Shown here: positions 28,564-37,086 of the stretch, one piece after another | Layout: every line of letters begins with the position of its first letter | Numbering within the stretch: the stretch's first letter is position 1 | Assembly: GCA_016841245.1 (NCBI GenBank) | Contig: JAENZN010000001.1 | Span: 62,001 to 126,000 of the forward strand | DNA: 64,000 nucleotides | Direction: 5' to 3' | From: Syntrophomonas sp. | Lineage (GTDB): Bacteria; Bacillota; Syntrophomonadia; Syntrophomonadales; Syntrophomonadaceae | The notes under the pieces: generated by a model | Seen by the model: only the letters and a program-made list of their open reading frames with translations | Databases searched by the model: none | What the model was told of the DNA's origin: nothing | Program-made: the position numbers and the translations under genes

Positions 28564-28778
28564 AAGAACGCGGAGACAGGAACCTGTGCAGGTGTCCCGT
28601 CTATACTTTTGCCGCTAAGCAAGGTTTTTAATGTATACCAGACCTAAATTTTCCTTTATCTTTAACAAATTTATGTCATTCTATGCTAAAATATAGCAGA
28701 ATTATTTATGTTATTTTTTTCTCGTCTTCATTTAATCCCCTCCAATAACTGTAGTATCTCGTTTGGAGTTGATAATTA

Positions 28779-30008
28779 GTGAACAGCATTTATCCCATTT
28801 ACAACAATATTGAGGAGAATACTCTGGTAATATCCACTCTGGGTCAATTTGTTATCCGCAGAGGAGATAGAATTATCTCATTCGAGGCTAAACGCTCCTA
28901 CAAACTATGGGAATTTTTCAAATTCATCATCAGCAATCGCGGTCGAGATGTGCATGGAGATACCATAATCGAAAGTCTGTGGCCGGAGCAGGACTATAAC
29001 GACAGCCGAAATTCCTTGCATTCTATGATATATCGCCTGAGACAGCTTATCGATAATAACTCTAATAATACCACTGGTGAATCCTCAATCATATTTTCTG
29101 CCGGAACTTACTCCTGGAACGAAAATACTGACTGCTGGCTGGACTCAGTTTATTTTGAGAAGCTATATGAAACTGCCCGGCACATCAGCAGCAGTGACCC
29201 GATACAGGCGATAGACTTATATACGAAAGCCATAGACATGTACCGGGGCGATTACCTGCCGGAACTCATGTACACCGAGTGGACCATCCCTTTAAGAAAT
29301 TACTATCACCGGCTCTATGTAAGTGCAGTTCAGGAACTGATCAGCCTTCTCGAAAATGCTGGCAGTTATGAGAAAATTATTGAAGTGTGTGAAAAGGCGA
29401 TCCAACTGGAGTTTTATAAGGAAGAAATCCATGCTGCTTATCTTTTCGCCCTCATAAAAACTGGCAGTATTACCCAGGCCCGTTCTCATCTGGAATATGC
29501 ATCTTCGGTTTTTCAACAAGAAATGGGCATCGATCTAAAAAGTATTATGCCTAAAGTATCACTGCTACCCGAAATCGAGAATAACGATATCGACCCGGAC
29601 CTGGCAGTCATACAGCAGCATCTGGATAAATACATTGAACCTCCAGGATGTATGCTGTGCACTCCCGAAGTTTTTCGTTTTTTATATAAAACTGAATTAA
29701 GGCGTTCGGAACGCAGCGGTCAACCGGTATTTCTTGCTATGTTTGTCCTGGAACTGGATTCCAGTAATAAAGCAGTTGATCCCAGGGAATGTATGAACCT
29801 GCTTCATCGTACCCTGACTATAAACCTGCGCCGTGGTGATGTGGTTTGCCCCTGGAACGATCAGCAGTACCTGCTCCTGTTAACCGGTCTGAATGCCGAC
29901 CAGGCTGTCAAAGCTATTAATCGTATCCAAAAGTCATTTGAATCTAACTGTAAATTGCCTGCTAAACTTATAAATGAAATTAAGCCCATCATCTTGACCA
30001 ATCTTTAG
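28779..30008 (+). CDS. SARP/BTAD-type activator with degenerate GGDEF-like C-terminal domain (cassette 2)
   Basis: A 409-residue paralogue of the regulator at 24410 with the same three parts: winged helix (LWPEQDYNDSRNSLHSMIYRLR), BTAD TPR domain (YRGDYLPELMYTEWTIPLRN) and a degenerate cyclase-like tail (LRRGDVVCPW then NDQQYLLLLT), where the GGDEF position reads WNDQQY. The start is GTG at 28779 with GGAG 10 bases before. It has its own unit after the cassette 1 terminator. The paralogues differ enough to suggest an old duplication with separate signals. Confidence 0.85.
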   Translation: MNSIYPIYNNIEENTLVISTLGQFVIRRGDRIISFEAKRSYKLWEFFKFIISNRGRDVHGDTIIESLWPEQDYNDSRNSLHSMIYRLRQLIDNNSNNTTGESSIIFSAGTYSWNENTDCWLDSVYFEKLYETARHISSSDPIQAIDLYTKAIDMYRGDYLPELMYTEWTIPLRNYYHRLYVSAVQELISLLENAGSYEKIIEVCEKAIQLEFYKEEIHAAYLFALIKTGSITQARSHLEYASSVFQQEMGIDLKSIMPKVSLLPEIENNDIDPDLAVIQQHLDKYIEPPGCMLCTPEVFRFLYKTELRRSERSGQPVFLAMFVLELDSSNKAVDPRECMNLLHRTLTINLRRGDVVCPWNDQQYLLLLTGLNADQAVKAINRIQKSFESNCKLPAKLINEIKPIILTNL

Positions 30009-30115
30009 TAAAAATTCATCTCTTCAAGATTTTTTCCTCTTTTTTTGCATATTTTCCCTCTGGTTAGCTTTTGTTTCTAATGCTTTTGGTCTATTTTTCT
30101 AAAATTACACATACT

Positions 30116-30148
30116 TGTGACTGAGTTGTGATTCCTTCCATATATACT
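30116..30148 (+). promoter_or_regulatory. SARP-type promoter of cassette 2
   Basis: Direct repeats GTGACTG (30117-30123) and GTGATTC (30128-30134) have an 11-bp period. Exactly 8 bp after the second follows TATACT (30143-30148). The layout is the same as at 25793. Confidence 0.72.
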
Positions 30149-30282
30149 TATAGTTAGTTAAGGCTCCTTTGAATCAGGTTCTTTCATCTTAAAGTAATGG
30201 CCGAGGAATGGTATTAAAAGCTTAACAGGTTCAAGAGCTAATTATTACCTAATCCAGTACCTAGGCCATAGGGAGGTGTGCG

Positions 30283-30513
30283 ATGGACAAAGATGAAATG
30301 TCTCTTAGCCAGGAATCAACATTCCTAATTAAGGTATACTTCCGCCAGAACAATACCTGGCAAGGTAGAATCGAATGGCTGGAAGGCGGACAAAGCATAT
30401 CATTCAGGAGTCTTCTCGAGATGTTGACACTTATGCGAGAAGCCAGTGAAACATCAGCGTTCCCAGGGGAAACGAACTTCAGACAATGGACAGATAAAGA
30501 AGATGTCTCCTAA
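30283..30513 (+). CDS. Small TWQG-motif protein (cassette 2)
   Basis: A 76-residue paralogue of the protein at 26097: STFLIKVYFRQN, TWQGRIEWLEGG, FRSLLEMLTLMREA, ending in DKEDVS like the EKDEVS end of the first copy. GGGAGGTG precedes the ATG. It ends 38 bp before the next surface-protein gene. Family not recognised; the strict pairing with LPKTG genes suggests a role in their expression, export or assembly. Confidence 0.82.
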   Translation: MDKDEMSLSQESTFLIKVYFRQNNTWQGRIEWLEGGQSISFRSLLEMLTLMREASETSAFPGETNFRQWTDKEDVS

Positions 30514-30551
30514 TATTGGGACAAAAAATATTTTTGCTAGGAGGTCGATTT

Positions 30552-33500
30552 ATGAAGAGGATAAAAAAGTCCAGCAGGTTTTCGCTGCTCGCAGTATTTT
30601 TGATCCTTTCCCTGTTGTTAACATCTAGTTTTGTTTTTGCAGGAGATAATAGCGGCAATCAAACTGGAGTGTCTTTTAAAATTGATACCGGAGGCAATGT
30701 TGAATATGCTGGTTCATTAACTGTTAAGAAAGTTGTTGAAGGTAATGAACCTGCTGGTATCGATTCCTATAAGATGCATCTTACCGGCCCTGATTGTGAT
30801 GAATCCTTTTATCTTGTTGATGGTGATGACCTAGAATTTAAGAATCTAAATGGGACTTACATTGTCGAAGAAACTTATGTCTTTGATGGTTCTGATGATC
30901 AACCCCTGCCCGGTAATCTCACCACAACATACGAAGTTGATGGCGTAGCTGGTAATTCTGCTACTGTCACCCCTGGAGTAATCGCACTAACATGCGATAT
31001 TACCAACACGGGAAGCAGCTACAAGATAAGCGTGAATGACTATGTATATAGGGTAGAAACCGGTTATTTGGATCAATGGGGTGACCCATATGAGTATCCC
31101 CAATGGGAATTATATTATAAGGGTGATGCAAACCCGATTTATTCTGATACCCTTACATATTCTCAGTTAGATGAGTTATGGAACAATGGAAATACTACTA
31201 TCAGAGTAACTGCTGAACAACTATCCAATGAAGGATTTACATTGAAAACAGGCGACTACTATTTTATTGTAAACCAAGTTTCAGATCATCCGCCCCAGGG
31301 TGCTTCTTGTCAAAGTAATGACATAACCGTAGATTCGGTAGGCAGCTCAGCCACGCTTACAGTAACCAACACCTTTACTAAGGTAGAAACCGCCTCACTG
31401 AAGGTTATTAAGGAAATCGCCGAGGGCTCGGCAGAACTCCCAACGAATACGGATGCTTTCCAATTCAACCTTAAGCAAAAGGTTGGGGATGGTTGGGTTC
31501 TATATCCCGATGAAAACTCGAATCCTTATAGTATCGCCTACCCCACTCCCGGTTATTATGAATTCGCTGAACTTCCGGTAGGTACCTATAAAGTAGAGGA
31601 GATCACAACTGGTTTAACAGGTTTGGTGAGCGGTTATCCGATATATTCACCCGATGATGAAATCACGCTGGCAAAAGATGAAGCCGGGGAAATTACCATC
31701 ACCAACAAATTTGAAACCGGGAATGCTTATCTGCAAATAGAAAAATACCGTGATCCGGAAGATACTACAGTTGCATTCCCGCAGAATGAGTTCAAATACT
31801 ATTTGTACGAACAAGATGCAGCTGACCCTGATCAATGGAACCTCATTGATGAAGATTACATCAACAGTACCGGACCTGTCTTTAATACTCCTCTAGAAGT
31901 TACACCTGGAGTCAAATACAGAGTTTTTGAAGATATTCCAGAATTATGGAATAACTGGTTTAATGTAGATGGAGCGTCGTCTCCTAAGGATGTATATTCA
32001 GATGGTTATGGATGGGGAGTCGAATTTACTGTTCCTGAACCGAGCGATAATAATCCAAATGTTCTAGTAACCGTAGAAATTACCAACATCGATCCAGGAT
32101 GGCTTATCGTTAGCAAAGCATGTACCGGAACCGGTATTCCTGAAAACGGTGTTTACCAGTTCTACCTGTATGCATGGGATTATTTAACTCAAGCATACGT
32201 TCTTTACAGCCAGACACCTTATGAATTAAATTCAGCTAATAATTACCAGATAACTATACCAGTACAGTTTGAAACCTGTTACAAAGTAATTGAAATCACA
32301 CCACCTGGTTCACCTGCCTATGATACCTGGAAATCTGTTTACTACAGCGGCGGTGATGGCATTGATTATAATGAAGCCCAGAATATCATGAGCCATGGTG
32401 ATTTACAAGAAATAACTATAACTAATATTTTCGAAGAAAACTGTGGCAATGAAGTTAAAATAACAAAATATCTTACAGAATCATCCAGTTCTGCAACTCA
32501 GAATTCTTTCGAAGTAGAACTGCTGAAATTGGAAGATGGGAATTGGGAGACATATACTGGTAATGGTGTTGATACTAACCCCTTTAATATCCAAATCGGA
32601 GAAACAGTAACCCTGACCAACCTGGATTTGGGAGAATACAAGGTAGTAGAAAATGATGACTCATATTTGAAGTATATCTATGTTAACAATGTAAAGACAA
32701 ATGAGTTTGCCATTGATACAACTGAAGGAATACATGGAAATTCAGCTGATAACGATGGTATACAGAGAATCGAAGTCGAAATCTATAATGAGTTTGAAAA
32801 AGATACCCCAGGTGATGATCCCGAATTGATTATCAAGAAGAAAATCGGCAGCGGAAACTCAACTCAGAACGATTATACGGTTGAGATTCAGAAATGGAAC
32901 GATAATTCTTCAGAATGGGAAACTCAGGTAACTTATACTGACTTGTCTGTAAGCAATCCTATCAGCATTGAGCTGAGCGACTTAATCATCAAATATGGCG
33001 AAGGGGAATATCGAGTTGTTGAAACAGATACCGACAGCATCAGCAAATGGAAATCCTTCAGCTATACTGTTGATGGTGATGCTACTGGGGTAGATTATGC
33101 ACCTTTCGATGTTGACGAGGATAGTGAAGATGATATTACAGTTGTAGTTACCAATAATTTCAAGACTAGTCACGGCGGTGGTGATGACTCCTGGCCCATA
33201 TTGACTATTGAAAAAATAGTTAAAGGAGATACCACTGAAGACAGTTTCACTGTTGAACTGCTGGAGAAAGATGGCGATGATTGGGATGTTGCAGATACTT
33301 TTACTATAGAAGATGGTGAAACACTCACCATTGATATGGAGGACTACGGTGCAGGCACCTACATGGTCGTTGAAGACACTGATGAAATCGATGACAAAAA
33401 CTTTGAATCAGTTTCTTACAAAGTTACCGGTGATACTACTGACGATGAATTTGATGTAGTTAAGAATGGCAGGAGCTCTAAAGTAGTAGTAACCAACAAC

Positions 33501-33668
33501 TTTGAAGAAGAAGAGGAAGTTATTATCAAAGGGGCTGAACCTGCAGAACCAGTAATCATTCCTGAGCCGGCTCCTGAACTACCCAAGACCGGTGCAGCAC
33601 CGATCGCAGCAGGATTGGGTCTGTTACTGGCAGCAAGCGGATTGGCACTTAGGAGAAATAGAAAATAA
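30552..33668 (+). CDS. LPKTG-anchored multi-domain CnaB/SpaA-like surface protein (cassette 2)
   Basis: A 1038-residue secreted protein, larger than its cassette 1 paralogue through extra CnaB-type repeats. Signal peptide (FSLLAVFLILSLLLTSSFVFA), about eight prealbumin-like modules with Lys-Glu-Asn isopeptide patterns (KKVVEG, IKEIAEG, KKIGSG, EKIVKG; YKVEE, YKVVE, YRVVE; VTNTF, ITNKF, VTNNF), and sorting signal ELPKTGAAPIAAG plus RRNRK. The sorting region is almost identical to the first copy, so one sortase can serve both. AGGAGG precedes the ATG at 30552; an in-frame ATG at 30516 is upstream of the ribosome site. The sortase gene follows after the terminator. Confidence 0.9.
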   Translation: MKRIKKSSRFSLLAVFLILSLLLTSSFVFAGDNSGNQTGVSFKIDTGGNVEYAGSLTVKKVVEGNEPAGIDSYKMHLTGPDCDESFYLVDGDDLEFKNLNGTYIVEETYVFDGSDDQPLPGNLTTTYEVDGVAGNSATVTPGVIALTCDITNTGSSYKISVNDYVYRVETGYLDQWGDPYEYPQWELYYKGDANPIYSDTLTYSQLDELWNNGNTTIRVTAEQLSNEGFTLKTGDYYFIVNQVSDHPPQGASCQSNDITVDSVGSSATLTVTNTFTKVETASLKVIKEIAEGSAELPTNTDAFQFNLKQKVGDGWVLYPDENSNPYSIAYPTPGYYEFAELPVGTYKVEEITTGLTGLVSGYPIYSPDDEITLAKDEAGEITITNKFETGNAYLQIEKYRDPEDTTVAFPQNEFKYYLYEQDAADPDQWNLIDEDYINSTGPVFNTPLEVTPGVKYRVFEDIPELWNNWFNVDGASSPKDVYSDGYGWGVEFTVPEPSDNNPNVLVTVEITNIDPGWLIVSKACTGTGIPENGVYQFYLYAWDYLTQAYVLYSQTPYELNSANNYQITIPVQFETCYKVIEITPPGSPAYDTWKSVYYSGGDGIDYNEAQNIMSHGDLQEITITNIFEENCGNEVKITKYLTESSSSATQNSFEVELLKLEDGNWETYTGNGVDTNPFNIQIGETVTLTNLDLGEYKVVENDDSYLKYIYVNNVKTNEFAIDTTEGIHGNSADNDGIQRIEVEIYNEFEKDTPGDDPELIIKKKIGSGNSTQNDYTVEIQKWNDNSSEWETQVTYTDLSVSNPISIELSDLIIKYGEGEYRVVETDTDSISKWKSFSYTVDGDATGVDYAPFDVDEDSEDDITVVVTNNFKTSHGGGDDSWPILTIEKIVKGDTTEDSFTVELLEKDGDDWDVADTFTIEDGETLTIDMEDYGAGTYMVVEDTDEIDDKNFESVSYKVTGDTTDDEFDVVKNGRSSKVVVTNNFEEEEEVIIKGAEPAEPVIIPEPAPELPKTGAAPIAAGLGLLLAASGLALRRNRK

Positions 33669-33710
33669 TACTTTTAGCAAAGCCAGGTTAATTAATACCT
33701 GATCACCTGA

Positions 33711-33750
33711 AACAGCAGGGTTTAACTTCCCTGCTGTTTTTATTTGTTTT
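33711..33750 (+). terminator. Rho-independent terminator of cassette 2
   Basis: Stem AACAGCAGGG/CCCTGCTGTT with an 8-nt loop and TTTATTTGTTTTT. It lies 42 bp past the surface-protein stop. Confidence 0.9.
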
Positions 33751-33824
33751 TATCTTGCTATGATAGCCGTCTATTTGCGACAATAGAAAGTGTATCTACT
33801 AATTATTTATAGAGGAGAATAGAT

Positions 33825-34535
33825 ATGGAAGAATCTAATATTCCAACGATTCCCAAAAAGCGAATATTGATATCGGTTTTAGCCGCTTTATTGATATTGG
33901 GCGGTATAACACTGGCCGCCTTCCCTTACCTGCAGAGTCTATATTATGATGTAATAAAAGCACCTGATGCTGTAGAGGAAGTTGTTGATACTAATGATGT
34001 CACAGATATGGATACGATCGAAAATACAGATAATGAACCAACTGAAGTCGTTGAGCCTGCTGCTAATGACAGTTCCTCCGGTAAGCCCTCAGGCGCTAAC
34101 ACTACCGCTTCTACTTATGGAGGACAAGGAACACTGCCGGTGGATTCTACCGGAGTACTTGAGATACCTAAATTGGGATTAAAATTAGATGTGCTGTATG
34201 GGGTTTCTGCAGCGGTTTTAAAGCAGGGTATTGGCTTCTACCCGCAGAGCGATGATCCCAGCACCGGTAATGTGTGCATTGCCGGTCATCGCAATGCCTA
34301 TGGTTCTCCCTTCTGGCACCTGGACAAATTGATGCCCGGTGATTCTATTATCCTATATTACAACAATAACTCTTATAATTATAATGTTGCCTTAAACTAT
34401 ATTACCGATAATAAGGACTGGAGTATAATAGACCCTACCGATAAGCCTGCTATTACATTAACTACCTGTGACCCCAAAATAAGACCCGCAAACGGTATAT
34501 ACAACCGTCTGATTATAAGAGGCTATATAGATTAG
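33825..34535 (+). CDS. Sortase with TLTTC active site (for the LPKTG proteins)
   Basis: A 236-residue membrane-anchored transpeptidase. N-terminal membrane segment (ILISVLAALLILGGITLAA), an acidic linker of about 75 residues, then a sortase domain with catalytic His in IAGHRNAYGSPFWHL, catalytic Cys in TLTTC and the downstream arginine (NRLIIRG). It cleaves LPXTG between T and G and links the protein to cell-wall precursor. The class is likely D/E; I cannot settle it from sequence alone. AGAGGAGAA precedes the ATG. A type C repeat starts 4 bases past its stop. Confidence 0.92.
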   Translation: MEESNIPTIPKKRILISVLAALLILGGITLAAFPYLQSLYYDVIKAPDAVEEVVDTNDVTDMDTIENTDNEPTEVVEPAANDSSSGKPSGANTTASTYGGQGTLPVDSTGVLEIPKLGLKLDVLYGVSAAVLKQGIGFYPQSDDPSTGNVCIAGHRNAYGSPFWHLDKLMPGDSIILYYNNNSYNYNVALNYITDNKDWSIIDPTDKPAITLTTCDPKIRPANGIYNRLIIRGYID

Positions 34536-34539
34536 ATAA

Positions 34540-34567
34540 CACTTGGGGACGGTTCCAGATTGTCATC
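34540..34567. repeat. Type C repeat copy behind the sortase gene
   Basis: Contains CTTGGGGACGGTTCCAGATT followed by GTCATC, nearly the same as the copy at 42151 and related to 23823. It begins 4 bases after a stop codon. Confidence 0.88.
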
Positions 34568-34694
34568 TTTTTGACACTTTGGATATTCTAAACCGCACAC
34601 GCGATCCCTCCTAACGGGGGCAGGCAGATTGGCATATTTTTGGGAAGTCAATAGAGAGTTCTATTGTTCAAAGCGCTATTTAAACGTGGTGAAA

Positions 34695-34730
34695 TAAGAA
34701 ATGGTCAGGAGAATGATTCTCCCGACCATT
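34695..34730 (-). terminator. Putative terminator of the coiled-coil gene
   Basis: Hairpin ATGGTCAGGAGA/TCTCCCGACCAT (34701-34729), followed on the minus strand by a T-rich stretch (TTTCTTATTTC). It lies 17 bp past the minus-strand stop at 34747. Confidence 0.6.
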
Positions 34731-34746
34731 CAGATAAGTATGAGAC

Positions 34747-34983
34747 TTACAAATCGTTTAAGGATTCCAAGGCCAGACTACTAATATTTACTTCTATAGA
34801 GCTTACGGTATCATTAATGCTGCTTATACTCCCCTCAATTTCACCCATACTGCTATCCAGGGATTCTATATCCTTTTTTATCAATATAAACCCATTTTCC
34901 ATGTTGGTCAGCCTCTGATCCAGGTTTTTTATTTCATTCAGTATTTGCTTGAGCATCTCTGCAGACTTTTCATTATCACTCAT
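34747..34983 (-). CDS. Small coiled-coil protein, unknown function
   Basis: A 78-residue protein that is almost fully heptad-patterned (LKQILNEIKNLDQRLTNMEN, then DIESLDSSMGEIEGSISSIN), with no membrane segment. It resembles many short coiled-coil proteins without an assigned role. AGGAGGGG precedes the ATG at 34983. The plus-strand frame across it is a shadow. It lies between the surface-protein locus and glnS. Confidence 0.75.
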   Translation of the reverse strand: MSDNEKSAEMLKQILNEIKNLDQRLTNMENGFILIKKDIESLDSSMGEIEGSISSINDTVSSIEVNISSLALESLNDL

Positions 34984-35053
34984 TATTATACCCCTCCTTC
35001 TGGATAGACATCAGTCTGGGTTAGGAAAAGAAGCCTCTAGCGGATAGGGCTTT

Positions 35054-36799
35054 TTATCCTTTTTTCTGTATTTTGGCCCAGGTATCCCTTAGCGGTACAA
35101 TCCGATTAAAGACCATAGCTCCCGGCCTGGTATCTGGATCAACCGCGAAATACCCCTGTCGTAGAAATTGGAATCGCTCTCCTGGCAGTGAATTTTCCAG
35201 ACCCGGTTCAAGCATGCAATTGCTTATAACCCTTAATGAATCTGGATTGAGTTTCTGAGTAAAGTCACGGCCATCGTCATCATTATCAGGGTTTTCCGGA
35301 ACAAATAAATGATCATATAAACGCACTTCGGTTGGTACTGCATGACCGGCCGATACCCAATGTAGAGTACCTTTAACTTTCCTGCCAGCTGCAGGCCCAC
35401 CGCTTTTGGTATCTGGGTCGTAAGTGCAGCGCAGCTCTATAATTTCACCAGTTTCATCATTTTTTATTACTTCTTCACATTTAATAATATATGCGCCTTT
35501 TAATCGGACTTCCCGACCCGGGGCTAATCGGAAAAACTTTCGGGGCGGATCTTCCAAAAAATCATCCTGTTCAATATACAGTTCCCTGGCAAAAGGTATC
35601 ATTCGGGTACCGCTCTCGGGTGTTTCCGGATTATTTTCTATTTCCAGCCATTCCATCTGTCCTTCGGGATAGTTTTCTATTACTATCCTCAAGGGCTGTA
35701 ATACTGCCATAACGCGAGATGCCCGCCGGTTGAGATCTTCACGAAGACAGTATTCTAATAATGCAATATCCACGGTACTGTCCCTCTTGGCTACTCCAAT
35801 GCGGTCACAAAAATCTCTTATGGCTTCCGGGGTATATCCCCTGCGTCTTAAGCCAGATATAGTTGGCATACGGGGATCATCCCAACCATTTACATATCCC
35901 TGTTCTACCAGAGCCCGCAGTTTTCTTTTACTCATTACCGTATAGTTAAGATTTAACCTGGCAAATTCATACTGGTGCGGCTTAAATTCTGTTTTAACAT
36001 TTTCTATAAACCAGTCATAAAGCGGGCGGTGGTCGGCAAATTCCAGGGTACATATCGAATGAGTAATAGCCTCCATCGCATCAGAAAGCGGATGGGCATA
36101 ATCATACATGGGATAAATCAGCCATTTATCTCCCGACCGATGGTGGGGTTGTTTCAATATTCTATACAGTACCGGGTCCCTCATGTTTAAATTAGGTGAA
36201 GCCATGTCGATTTTGGCCCTTAAGACCCGTGAACCTTCTGGAAATTCTCCTGCTTTCATGCGTTCAAATAAATCCAAATTTTCTGCCACCGGGCGGCTGC
36301 GGTAAGGGCTTTCCTGGCCCGGTTCAGTCAGTGTACCGCGGTAGGCCCTGATTTCTTCTGCGGTCAAATCGCAAACGTAAGCTTTGCCATCTTTAATGAG
36401 CTGCACAGCCCATTCGTAAAGCTGTTCAAAGTAGTCTGAGGCATAGTAAAGACGTTCTTCCCAATCAAATCCCAACCAGCGCACATCCGCCATAATTGAA
36501 TCGACAAATTCAACTTCCTCTTTGCTGGGATTGGTATCATCAAAACGCAGGTTGCACAGGCCCTCATTAGCCTGGGCCAGACCAAAATTAAGACAGATAG
36601 ACTTGGCATGTCCGATATGCAGATAACCGTTTGGTTCCGGTGGAAAACGGGTATGTACTCGTCCTTCATTTCTGCCGGCCTTTAAATCCGCACTGATAAT
36701 ATCTTGAATAAAATTGACTGGTAAATCAGGGTTGGTTTTAATATTCTCTTCTTCTCCACCTCTATTGGCAGTCGGTGCACTGTTTTCAAGTGGCTCCAT
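35054..36799 (-). CDS. glnS: Glutaminyl-tRNA synthetase
   Basis: A 581-residue class I synthetase. ATP-binding HIGH motif in [20 protein letters not shown]-like loop VMSKRKL, and the two-part anticodon-binding beta-barrel C-terminus are all present. The ATG at 36799 follows AAAGGAGG; a TTG-started extension to 36823 would contain that ribosome site. Many Clostridia use the GatCAB route for Gln-tRNA, so a GlnRS gene is a notable but known trait. It is a stand-alone gene without a visible T-box leader. Confidence 0.97.
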   Translation of the reverse strand: MEPLENSAPTANRGGEEENIKTNPDLPVNFIQDIISADLKAGRNEGRVHTRFPPEPNGYLHIGHAKSICLNFGLAQANEGLCNLRFDDTNPSKEEVEFVDSIMADVRWLGFDWEERLYYASDYFEQLYEWAVQLIKDGKAYVCDLTAEEIRAYRGTLTEPGQESPYRSRPVAENLDLFERMKAGEFPEGSRVLRAKIDMASPNLNMRDPVLYRILKQPHHRSGDKWLIYPMYDYAHPLSDAMEAITHSICTLEFADHRPLYDWFIENVKTEFKPHQYEFARLNLNYTVMSKRKLRALVEQGYVNGWDDPRMPTISGLRRRGYTPEAIRDFCDRIGVAKRDSTVDIALLEYCLREDLNRRASRVMAVLQPLRIVIENYPEGQMEWLEIENNPETPESGTRMIPFARELYIEQDDFLEDPPRKFFRLAPGREVRLKGAYIIKCEEVIKNDETGEIIELRCTYDPDTKSGGPAAGRKVKGTLHWVSAGHAVPTEVRLYDHLFVPENPDNDDDGRDFTQKLNPDSLRVISNCMLEPGLENSLPGERFQFLRQGYFAVDPDTRPGAMVFNRIVPLRDTWAKIQKKG

Positions 36800-37012
36800 A
36801 TATGATGTATCCTCCTTTAACAACTGGCCGTTTCTAAGCGATCAGTTACATATTAGCTATAAATTAATATTTAACATTCGAAGCCTTAATTATAAGCCGC
36901 AGCTGTACATTTTCTTATATAATCAAGCTGTTAAAGCTAATTTTCACCTGCAATAACTTGATATTCCACACCTGCTCAAAAAATCCTCCTAATATATCAT
37001 AAAATTGCCCAA

Positions 37013-37086
37013 TGTAACAAGGGGACGGTTCTGTTGTTACATTACCAAATTTAAAGATGTAACAACAGAACCGTCCCCTTGTTACA
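37013..37086. repeat. Type B palindromic repeat at the 3' end of the DnaE2 gene
   Basis: Perfect 30-bp inverted repeat (37013-37042 and 37057-37086) around a 14-nt loop. Each arm also contains its own small inverted repeat (TGTAACAA ... TTGTTACA) around the core GGGGACGGTTCTG. The right arm includes the stop codon (37082-37084) of the minus-strand polymerase gene. Confidence 0.95.
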
